Below are positions 1 to 6,018 of a stretch of DNA of 9,628 nucleotides, piece after piece. The position numbers were made by a program, and so were the translations under genes. This DNA is from Sulfidibacterium sp964588415 (GTDB taxonomy: Bacteria > Bacteroidota > Bacteroidia > Bacteroidales > F082): assembly GCA_964588415.1 (NCBI GenBank), contig CAZPPK010000113.1, positions 1 through 9,628 of the forward strand, given 5' to 3'. The notes beneath the pieces were generated by a model that saw nothing but the letters and a program-made list of their open reading frames with translations, was not told the DNA's origin and ran no database searches. Positions within the stretch are counted from its first letter, which is position 1; every line of letters starts with the position of its first letter.

Positions 1-98
1 ATTACAAGGTTTCCCTAACCTTTCAACTTTTCAAACTGTCATTAACCTTCTGAACTTAAACCTTTAACTTTGTCTCATTGTACCTTTGTCAACATTCA
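1..98. repeat. Non-coding tail of ssnA operon with degenerate AACCTT/AACTTT repeats
   Basis: No gene is visible here. On the plus strand AACCTT occurs at 17-22, 44-49 and 59-64, with a variant TACCTT at 81-86. AACTTT follows closely at 25-30 and 66-71. The spacing is irregular, 6 to 10 bases between successive AAC cores. AAGGTT at 6-11 and AACCTT at 17-22 form a 6-bp stem with a 5-base loop, but in the minus direction (the direction of the operon) no T-tract follows, so it is a poor intrinsic terminator. Such AACCTTT-like tracts appear between genes in some Bacteroidota; their role is unknown. The operon may continue beyond the left edge. Confidence 0.4.
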
Positions 99-1370
99 TC
101 AAATCCGCATCCGTCTCCAAAGCCATAGAGCCTGCTCTTTGGAGGCTGCCTGCACTTCATCTTCGTTTACTGTTTCGATCTGACAGTCTCTCAAAATAAG
201 TTTTCCGTTGGAAATAACGTGCTGTACATCTGCTGCCTGAAGGCCGTAAACAAACTGGCTGGTAAAATTTTCACTTTTCACCGGTGTTGGGCTTTTGTAA
301 TCCAGCACCACGAGATTATTTTCGCCATCTCCTTCAAATCTGTTAACATTCAGATATTCATGCCCATTTCTAAACCGCCGGTAAGCTTCGTCAACATCAA
401 TAGTATCAAAAGTTTGGCCTAAGAAGTAGGCTTGTTGTGCAGTTCTTATCATATCGCTGTGCATACCATCAGTGCCCAGTATGATGCGGTTTCCCAGATC
501 GCTACCATCGAAAAAGCCCACATGGTTATTCAGATTGCTATCCGGGTTTTGAACCACCCATGCTTTGGAATTGCGAACTTCTTCCTTTTCTTTTGCGGAA
601 AGATGCAGACAATGAGCAAGAATGGTTTTGGGTGAGTTCAGGGCGCCAAATTCTTTTAAACGCTCTATTACTGTTTTCCCATATTTTTCCTGAGTCACTT
701 TTTCATCATAAGCATCTTCGGCAACGTGGATATGGAAGCCGGAATGAAATTTTTCCATAATGCCGGCAGCTTGTTTCATTGTTTTGTCACCTACGGTAAA
801 AGAAGCATGAAGTCCCACCAATCCTTGATGGCTGCCCAGATAATGAGCTGTCTCTTCCAATCCGTCTTCCGCTTTTTCAAGACCGTCACGATCGGATATC
901 TCATAGCATAACAAATGGTTGATGCCTATTTTGTCAAATGCTTTGGCGATAATGTCCAGCGATCCAGGGATAAATTCAGGAGATGCATGATGATCAATAA
1001 TAAATGTGGAACCTGCTTTGGCGCAAGCGATTGCTGTTGACAATGCACTGGCCTCAATCATTTCTCTATCGAGCGCTTTATCCAGTTTCCACCAAATATA
1101 TTTTAGGATTTCATAAAAGTTCTCAGGATTTTTTTCAGGGGCACCCATCCCACACGCTAACGCAGAATAAGCATGATGATGTCCTACGGCAAAAGATTTG
1201 GTCACAATTTTTCCCTGGCAGTCGATAACATCCCTTTCCAAATGAGCGGATCTTTCATCATCCACAAAAAGAATCCCGCCATTCACACCGGACTCTACCA
1301 ATAAATTTGTCTTTGTGAATTTCAGGGTTTTATAATCCAGATAATTGACATTTTTTAAAAAGAGTGACAT
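99..1370 (-). CDS. ssnA: SsnA-type amidohydrolase (ATZ/TRZ-like metal-dependent hydrolase)
   Basis: 423-residue member of the amidohydrolase superfamily, most like SsnA, the putative aminohydrolase/chlorohydrolase of selenium-dependent molybdenum hydroxylase clusters. Expected role (inferred): cytoplasmic hydrolysis of a C-N bond in a purine-derived compound. Visible ligands fit one catalytic metal: H64-x-H66 in the GHHHAYSA motif at the end of strand one, H215 in HIHVAE with E218 as probable proton shuttle, H253 in LAHCLHL, and D301 in GTDGMHSDM. The start of the family-typical NFYEILKYIWWKLDKAL stretch follows about 15 residues after the HxH motif. Length matches the family (about 440). The ATG at 1370 lies 29 bases after the xdh stop, so the gene is very likely cotranscribed as the third gene of the operon. 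There is no clear ribosome binding site (upstream TTAAACGACAAGC), which is usual in Bacteroidota. The family assignment is firm; the substrate is not established from sequence. Confidence 0.88.
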   Translation of the reverse strand: MSLFLKNVNYLDYKTLKFTKTNLLVESGVNGGILFVDDERSAHLERDVIDCQGKIVTKSFAVGHHHAYSALACGMGAPEKNPENFYEILKYIWWKLDKALDREMIEASALSTAIACAKAGSTFIIDHHASPEFIPGSLDIIAKAFDKIGINHLLCYEISDRDGLEKAEDGLEETAHYLGSHQGLVGLHASFTVGDKTMKQAAGIMEKFHSGFHIHVAEDAYDEKVTQEKYGKTVIERLKEFGALNSPKTILAHCLHLSAKEKEEVRNSKAWVVQNPDSNLNNHVGFFDGSDLGNRIILGTDGMHSDMIRTAQQAYFLGQTFDTIDVDEAYRRFRNGHEYLNVNRFEGDGENNLVVLDYKSPTPVKSENFTSQFVYGLQAADVQHVISNGKLILRDCQIETVNEDEVQAASKEQALWLWRRMRI

Positions 1371-1399
1371 GCTTGTCGTTTAAAAATTGAATCCTAAAA

Positions 1400-3952
1400 T
1401 TAATCAATTTTGTTTAACGGAAGCCGATATCTTTTTTTCCCGTCAAAATTACACAATGCGTTGGCCACAGCGCCTGCCGTGGGAACCAGTCCAATCTCTC
1501 CAATACCTTTGACACCATAAGGTCCGACCGGATCGGGAACTTCCACACCTTTCACCACAATTTCGGGCATTTCATGCGCTCTCAGTATGCCTAATTTACG
1601 GTACCTGTCGTGAATCAGAAAACCGTCTTTCATGGGTAAATCCTCTGTGAGTGCATACCCCAGTCCCATGTGCACCGCCCCTTCGATCTGTCCTTCAAAC
1701 AACATGGGATTCATAATCTTACCGGCATCGTGGGCTGCTACCATTTTTTCCACATTACCCTTTTCATTTAAAATGCAAAGCTGGGCAGCATAACCATAAG
1801 AATAATGGATTTTAGGTTCCGGCACCGGATCGCCGGGTTTGTTGGTCCAGTCACAAACGTACTGTCCGGTATAGGTTTTGCCTGCCAGTTCCTTAACACC
1901 TTTTGTTTTCAAATCTTCTTTCAACGCAACTGCTGCATTGATCACGGCAAGTCCAACCAGAGCTGTAGCCCGTGATGATGTAGTCATTCCAGTTTTAATG
2001 GCAGCTTCTGTATCAACCACCACTTCAATAATTTCAGGATTCAGTCCTGTTTCCTGGCATAATGTCTGCAACGCCATAGTATGAACACCCTGCCCCATTT
2101 CCGTCCAGCCATGGTTCAGCCTGATTTTTCCATTCTCAAGGATCTCAATTTTAACTTTTGAATCGTCCACCATGCCATTTCCCACACCCGAATTTTTAAT
2201 GGCTGTGGCAATGCCGGCAAACTTTGCCAGATAAAAATCATCTTTGATGGCTTCCAGGCAGGCACGGATTCCGACGCCGTAAACTTTCTGCCCCGTGCAG
2301 GTTTTCAGTCCATCGACCAACGCATTGTCCCAACGGAACTGCCAGCGGTCAAAGCCGCCTTGAAGACACAGATCGTCGACACAACTTTCCAGAGCAAAAG
2401 TCACCTGGTTGGCGCCAAAGCCACGCATTGCACCACTTGGAATATTGTTTGTATAAACGGTCCGAGAGATCATTGAAACTTCAGGAACGTAATATCCGCC
2501 GGCAGAATGACCAGCTACCCGCTCCATAACTTTCATCCCCACAGAAGCATAAGCACCTGTATCACCGACAGCATGAAGTTTTAAAGCCACCAGTTTTCCG
2601 TTTTCGTCCGCTCCCACTTCCATATCCATAAAAACAGGGTGCCGTTTCGGATGCAGGCGAATAGATTCTTCTCGCGTAAGCGTTATTTTAACCGGCTGCT
2701 GCACCAACCAGGCAAACAAGGAAGTTTGACCCTGAATGGAAAGATCCTCTTTTCCACCAAATCCACCACCGTTAGGAACCAATACCACGTGTACTTTTTC
2801 TTCCGGCAAACCAAGTATCATGGCTACCTGCCGCTGGTCTTCGTAAATGCCCTGACTCTGGCTGTACAACTCAATTCTGCCGTTGTTGGCAGGCATAGCC
2901 AGTGCGGATTCCTTTTCCAAATATCCGTGTTCTATGCGTTGAGTCTCATAACGTCCTTTGGAAATAAATTTTGCTTTCTTCAGTGCTTCATCGGGATTCC
3001 CGATGGTGAATTGCACTGTTTCAAAATTGTTGGGTCGTTCAGGATGCACCCTTTCCCCGTCGATGGCTTCAAAAACGTCGGTCACTGGTTTGTAAACTTC
3101 GTATTTAATTTTGACAAGAGAGACAGCGTTTCTGGCAATTTCTTCTGTATCAGCCACTACACCGGTAAGGATGTCACCGATGTAATGCGTAGTTTCGCCT
3201 TCTGCTATAAGGACAGACCAATCCTGCAAAATCAATCCAACCTTATGTTCTCCAGGAATATCTTTGGCAGTGATCACTTTTCTGACGCCTGTTAGTGCTT
3301 CCGCTTCAGAAATATCAATTTTCAGAACTTTGGCTTTGGGGTGATCGCTGAACTTCAAAGCTCCGTAAAGCATTCCGTCCACAAAAATATCATCTACAAA
3401 TTTCTTTTCTCCGGTGGCAGCTTCCATTGCATGGTATTTTGGCTGTGCCATGCCCACTTTTCCGGAAGTCTTTCTCACTTCAATTTTCCTGTGATTTCGC
3501 AACGCATCAGCACCGGCAAGAGCTCCTTTTTCGATTTTTTTATATCCCGTGCAACGGCAAAGATGGGGTTTAAATGTTTTCCTGATCTCATCAATGGTGG
3601 GATTGTGATTTTCTTCCAGCAATATCTTGGTGCGTGTGATAAATCCCGGTGTGCAGAATCCGCACTGGACAGCGCCTTCGTTTACCATGGCAATGGCCAG
3701 CGTTTCTTTGACATATTTCGGAAATCCTTCCATGGTCAGGATGTTGGCGTCCTGTAATATTCCCATCTTAGTCACACACGAGAGTTTGGCTTTCCCATCT
3801 ATTTCCACTGTACAGGAACCGCAGGCCGACTGGCCTGAACAACCGTCTTTTACGGAAGTTAACCCTTTGTCTTTCCGCAGGAAATTTATCAGGGTATAAT
3901 TCTCATCCCCGCTGTATGTACATTCTTCCCCGTTGAGTTTAAAAGTTATCAA
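1400..3952 (-). CDS. xdh: Selenium-dependent-type xanthine dehydrogenase (molybdenum hydroxylase, [2Fe-2S] plus Mo domains, no FAD domain)
   Basis: 850-residue molybdenum hydroxylase of the selenium-dependent xanthine dehydrogenase type, predicted to hydroxylate a purine (hypoxanthine/xanthine class). Order: plant-ferredoxin [2Fe-2S] domain (C38, C44, C47, C59), helical [2Fe-2S] domain (C97, C100, C132, C134 in QCGFCTPG and LCRCTG), short linker, then the molybdopterin domain from about residue 170. Active-site residues align with bovine xanthine oxidoreductase at a constant offset of 400 over 367-512: Q367 (Q767), E402 in GGGFGGKE (E802), R478 (R880), R510 and F512 in MRGFG (R912, F914). E819 in KGIGEIG is the catalytic base (E1261). 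There is no FAD domain between the Fe-S and Mo parts, so electrons must go to another protein. The first cluster has C-x5-C rather than the usual C-x4-C. The start is TTG, overlapping the upstream stop. Selenium dependence is inferred from family and neighbours; no yqeB, yqeC or selD is in the window. Confidence 0.9.
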   Translation of the reverse strand: MITFKLNGEECTYSGDENYTLINFLRKDKGLTSVKDGCSGQSACGSCTVEIDGKAKLSCVTKMGILQDANILTMEGFPKYVKETLAIAMVNEGAVQCGFCTPGFITRTKILLEENHNPTIDEIRKTFKPHLCRCTGYKKIEKGALAGADALRNHRKIEVRKTSGKVGMAQPKYHAMEAATGEKKFVDDIFVDGMLYGALKFSDHPKAKVLKIDISEAEALTGVRKVITAKDIPGEHKVGLILQDWSVLIAEGETTHYIGDILTGVVADTEEIARNAVSLVKIKYEVYKPVTDVFEAIDGERVHPERPNNFETVQFTIGNPDEALKKAKFISKGRYETQRIEHGYLEKESALAMPANNGRIELYSQSQGIYEDQRQVAMILGLPEEKVHVVLVPNGGGFGGKEDLSIQGQTSLFAWLVQQPVKITLTREESIRLHPKRHPVFMDMEVGADENGKLVALKLHAVGDTGAYASVGMKVMERVAGHSAGGYYVPEVSMISRTVYTNNIPSGAMRGFGANQVTFALESCVDDLCLQGGFDRWQFRWDNALVDGLKTCTGQKVYGVGIRACLEAIKDDFYLAKFAGIATAIKNSGVGNGMVDDSKVKIEILENGKIRLNHGWTEMGQGVHTMALQTLCQETGLNPEIIEVVVDTEAAIKTGMTTSSRATALVGLAVINAAVALKEDLKTKGVKELAGKTYTGQYVCDWTNKPGDPVPEPKIHYSYGYAAQLCILNEKGNVEKMVAAHDAGKIMNPMLFEGQIEGAVHMGLGYALTEDLPMKDGFLIHDRYRKLGILRAHEMPEIVVKGVEVPDPVGPYGVKGIGEIGLVPTAGAVANALCNFDGKKRYRLPLNKID
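3949..3952 (-). promoter_or_regulatory. TTGA stop-start overlap coupling the PLP enzyme to xdh
   Basis: On the minus strand the bases TTGA hold both the TTG start of xdh (3952-3950) and the TGA stop of the upstream gene (3951-3949). In the xdh frame the upstream stop TAA lies only five codons earlier (3967-3965), and no ATG or GTG falls between. The next in-frame ATG is codon 63, inside the first Fe-S domain, so TTG is the only sensible start. Translational coupling from the upstream gene is likely, as for the common ATGA overlap; no Shine-Dalgarno sequence is seen. Confidence 0.7.
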
Positions 3953-5193
3953 AACACTAATTTTTTAAGTTGCGAAAGAGAAGGTTCGATGGCTTCAGGC
4001 AGAGTGATTATTTTCTGAATGGCATGTAGGTCCTTCAGCCCGCTACCTGTTGAAAGCACTACATTCACCGAAACTGATGACATGCGATTGTTTTCAAGAT
4101 ATTCCAAAAAACCTGCAAAAGCAGCAGCTGCAGCAGGTTCTGCAAACAACCCCGTGTTCAGCGACAATCGGCGCGAAGCATCAAGAATAGCTTCATCACT
4201 TACCGAAAGCACTTCCCCGTTATATTTCTGTAAAAATTGTTTTGACATAAAATAATTCCTGGGGACATCTACCGAAATAGAATCCGCAACCGTCTTACTT
4301 TTTTTGATTTTAAATACATCTGAAAATGCATTCCGAATAAGGTTATTGCTTCCTTCCGATTGCACAGCAACTATCACCGGCATCTTGTCAATATATCCCA
4401 GTTCCAACAAATCTTCAAAGCCTTTATATACCCCCGATAAGATAACGCCATCGCCCACGGGGATAAAAATCCTGTCAGGAACCTTTTCGCCCAGCTGAAC
4501 AAATAATTCAAAGGCCACGCTTCTTTTCCCTTCGATGGTGAGTGGGTTGAAGGCCGTATTGCGATTATACCACCCAAATTCTTTGGTGGCTTCAATGCTG
4601 AGATCAAATGCATCATCATAGGTGCCTTTAACAGGCACGATGGTGGCGCCGTACATCAATATCTGAGTCAGTTTGGCCAGCGGTGCTCTTTCCGGTACCA
4701 CAATAATAGCTTTCTGGTTTTGTGAAGCGCATATCCCTGCAAGAGAAGAACCGGCATTTCCTGTCGATGCAGCGATAATGGTCTCGATTCCCTGTTCTTT
4801 GGCATATGCCGAAACCAAAGCTGAAGCCCGATCTTTAAAAGAATAAGTAGGGTTTTGAGAATCATCTTTGATGAACAGATCCACCAGTATCGGCCGGCCA
4901 TCCAGCCTTTTGATCCTGTAAAGCGGCGTATCTCCTACCCTGAGCGATGGGAAACTCTCCAGGCTTCGTATGGGAAGGAGGTCGATGAGCCCTTTCGAAT
5001 TTAACATATTGAAATCGAGATTCCTTTTCTTGATCTCATCGTAAGGATAAACCACTTTTAAAACACCTCCGGGAGGCTCACCAGCTGACGTTGCAGCACT
5101 GCAATCAGGGCATAAATAGCGTATCTCTGTGGCAGAATAGGTCTTTCCGCAATTTATACATTCATAATGAAACTTCTCTTTCATCTGTATCAT
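3949..5193 (-). CDS. Threonine-synthase-like PLP-dependent enzyme (fold type II) with N-terminal zinc ribbon
   Basis: 414-residue PLP enzyme of the threonine synthase/tryptophan synthase beta fold. A zinc ribbon opens the protein (C12-x2-C15, C28-x2-C31). The PLP lysine is K120 in NPTYSFKDRAS, checked against its codon. The loop ASTGNAGSSLAG follows, then a phosphate-binding stretch IPVGDGVILSGVYKGFEDL near the middle, and a C-terminal STGSGLKDL like the TGxGLKDP of threonine synthases. The phosphate loop departs from the usual PVGNxGNI form, suggesting a changed substrate. It is the first gene of an operon with xdh and ssnA, where related purine clusters carry the PLP enzyme YgeX (diaminopropionate ammonia-lyase). 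I infer a catabolic elimination role rather than threonine synthesis, but plain threonine synthase cannot be excluded. The start is ATG 5193 or the in-frame ATG at 5184; an in-frame TAA (5202-5200) lies three codons upstream, so nothing longer is possible. Confidence 0.8.
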   Translation of the reverse strand: MIQMKEKFHYECINCGKTYSATEIRYLCPDCSAATSAGEPPGGVLKVVYPYDEIKKRNLDFNMLNSKGLIDLLPIRSLESFPSLRVGDTPLYRIKRLDGRPILVDLFIKDDSQNPTYSFKDRASALVSAYAKEQGIETIIAASTGNAGSSLAGICASQNQKAIIVVPERAPLAKLTQILMYGATIVPVKGTYDDAFDLSIEATKEFGWYNRNTAFNPLTIEGKRSVAFELFVQLGEKVPDRIFIPVGDGVILSGVYKGFEDLLELGYIDKMPVIVAVQSEGSNNLIRNAFSDVFKIKKSKTVADSISVDVPRNYFMSKQFLQKYNGEVLSVSDEAILDASRRLSLNTGLFAEPAAAAAFAGFLEYLENNRMSSVSVNVVLSTGSGLKDLHAIQKIITLPEAIEPSLSQLKKLVF

Positions 5194-5227
5194 ACTCTTT
5201 TAGTTTTTCTGTTCAACCATAAAAATA

Positions 5228-5237
5228 CAACCGGTTG
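5228..5237. repeat. Perfect palindrome CAACCGGTTG in the leader of the leftward operon
   Basis: CAACCGGTTG equals its own reverse complement and ends 35 bases before the start codon of the PLP-enzyme gene. A further CAACC lies at 5214-5218, 14 bases from the first half of the palindrome, so three half-sites cluster within 24 bases. It could be an operator, or it could form a hairpin in the leader RNA. No known protein is matched. Confidence 0.35.
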
Positions 5238-5334
5238 ATGGGTTCTATCACACTTGATGCTAATTTAAAATTGTTTTATGCTTTTAGAAAGTCTTCCACT
5301 TATTGATTACACGATCCGAAAACGACACCAAAAT

Positions 5335-5362
5335 ATTTGTAAGCAAAATAGTCTTTACAAAT
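5335..5362. promoter_or_regulatory. Inverted repeat ATTTGTAA-12-TTACAAAT, candidate operator
   Basis: ATTTGTAA at 5335-5342 and TTACAAAT at 5355-5362 are perfect 8-base inverted arms with a 12-base spacer, 20 bases centre to centre, which puts them on the same DNA face two turns apart. The right arm overlaps the predicted -7 box of the leftward operon and the left arm lies just downstream, so a bound dimer would block transcription. The adjacent Lrp/AsnC protein is the natural candidate ligand (inference). Confidence 0.4.
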
Positions 5363-5365
5363 TTA
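5358..5365 (-). promoter_or_regulatory. Bacteroidetes-type -7 box for the PLP enzyme-xdh-ssnA operon
   Basis: Read on the minus strand this is TAAATTTG, a perfect match to the Bacteroidetes TAnnTTTG element. No good TTTG -33 element is found 19-21 bases upstream, so the call rests on the -7 box and its position in the divergent region. Transcription would begin near 5351, leaving a leader of about 155 bases. A weaker box, TATTTTTA at 5228-5221, would give a much shorter leader. Confidence 0.4.
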
Positions 5366-5415
5366 GTTATCTTTCACAGAAAAGAATTATTTACAACTTA
5401 TTTTTCTCATTTTAT

Positions 5416-5445
5416 TGAAAATAAAAAAATATTTTTCTATTTTTA
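5416..5445. repeat. 30-base A/T near-palindrome, candidate regulator site
   Basis: The two 15-base halves pair at 13 of 15 positions around a centre at 5430/5431; the central 12 bases (AAAAATATTTTT, 5425-5436) are perfect. It lies about 100 bases upstream of the lrp-type start codon and about 50 bases upstream of the leftward -7 box. Lrp-family proteins favour A/T-rich palindromes, so it could be an autoregulatory site; low-complexity DNA also yields such symmetry by chance. Confidence 0.35.
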
Positions 5446-5541
5446 TCGAGTAAAATGGTGTTTTATTACTAAAGACAAATTTTTCTTCTTTTTGATTGGG
5501 AAAATTAGCTGGAAGTTCACTTATCTCAAAATTACAGAATC

Positions 5542-6015
5542 ATGAATAAAAAAACCAGAGCCATCGACGAAATCGACATCAAAATACTGAATTTACTACA
5601 ACAAAACAGCCGCATCACTATCCGTGAGCTGTCTGAAAAACTGTTTCTCTCTTCAACACCCATTCACGAAAGAATCAAAAAGTTGGAGAAGGACGGAATT
5701 ATCAAACAATACATCACGCTGTTGGATCCCAAAAAAATCAATAAGGATCTGGTGGTGTATGTTTCTGTAAATCTGATCAAACACACCAAAGTAGCGGTGG
5801 ATAAATTTATGGAAGACGTCAACAAACTCGACGAGGTACTGGAATGCTATTACATTTCAGGTAATTCCGATTTTCTGTTGAAAGTGTATTGTACGGGCAT
5901 GGAAGAATACCACCAATTTCTGACCGAGAAATTTTCCGTAATTGAAAACATGTCGCAGTTTTACAGCTCCTTCGTACTGACAGAATCTAAAGTTACCTAT
6001 CAATTCAAATTGTAG
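5542..6015 (+). CDS. Lrp/AsnC-family transcriptional regulator
   Basis: 157-residue protein of standard Lrp/AsnC length. Residues 8-54 are the winged-type HTH (IDEIDIKILNLLQQNSRIT, then the recognition helix in SSTPIHERIKKLEKDGII). Residues about 68-155 form the RAM/AsnC effector and oligomerisation domain, with the SGNSDFLL turn (106-113) equivalent to the TGxxD effector loop of Lrp. Such proteins form dimers to octamers wrapping A/T-rich DNA and usually sense an amino acid. It is divergent from the PLP enzyme-xdh-ssnA operon across a palindrome-rich region, the classic layout for a local regulator that also controls itself. The effector is unknown; an amino-acid-like product of the pathway is plausible. 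Start ATG 5542 is preceded by no Shine-Dalgarno sequence, and the HTH begins at the expected distance. The stop lies three bases from the ygfK stop. Confidence 0.93.
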   Translation: MNKKTRAIDEIDIKILNLLQQNSRITIRELSEKLFLSSTPIHERIKKLEKDGIIKQYITLLDPKKINKDLVVYVSVNLIKHTKVAVDKFMEDVNKLDEVLECYYISGNSDFLLKVYCTGMEEYHQFLTEKFSVIENMSQFYSSFVLTESKVTYQFKL

Positions 6016-6018
6016 GCT

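Larger units (their letters stand above)
5194..5541. promoter_or_regulatory. Divergent control region between the PLP-enzyme operon and the lrp-type gene
   Basis: This 348-base stretch has no convincing gene. It is strongly A/T-rich, especially 5380-5500. It holds a perfect Bacteroidetes -7 box for the leftward operon, an inverted repeat overlapping that box, a 30-base near-palindrome, and a 10-base perfect palindrome in the leftward leader. No good TAnnTTTG box was found for the rightward lrp-type gene; TAAAAT at 5451-5456 is a weak alternative -10. No purine riboswitch core was recognised in the leftward leader. Confidence 0.65.

Noticed and set aside
6..22. AAGGTT/AACCTT hairpin as the terminator of the ssnA operon
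   Set aside because: The stem is only 6 bp with modest G+C, and no T-tract follows in the direction of transcription.
2639..3295. 218-codon plus-strand open frame
   Set aside because: It lies antisense inside the well-supported hydroxylase gene, has no recognisable domain, and its composition is that expected of the complementary strand.
5194..5350. Possible purine riboswitch in the long leader of the leftward operon
   Set aside because: The context made it attractive, but the conserved purine aptamer core and its two kissing loops could not be found on the transcribed strand.
5303..5545. 80-codon plus-strand open frame upstream of the lrp-type gene
   Set aside because: It is rich in F, I and K because the DNA is low-complexity A/T, has no recognisable motif, covers the predicted promoter and palindromes, and its stop overlaps the regulator's ATG by chance.
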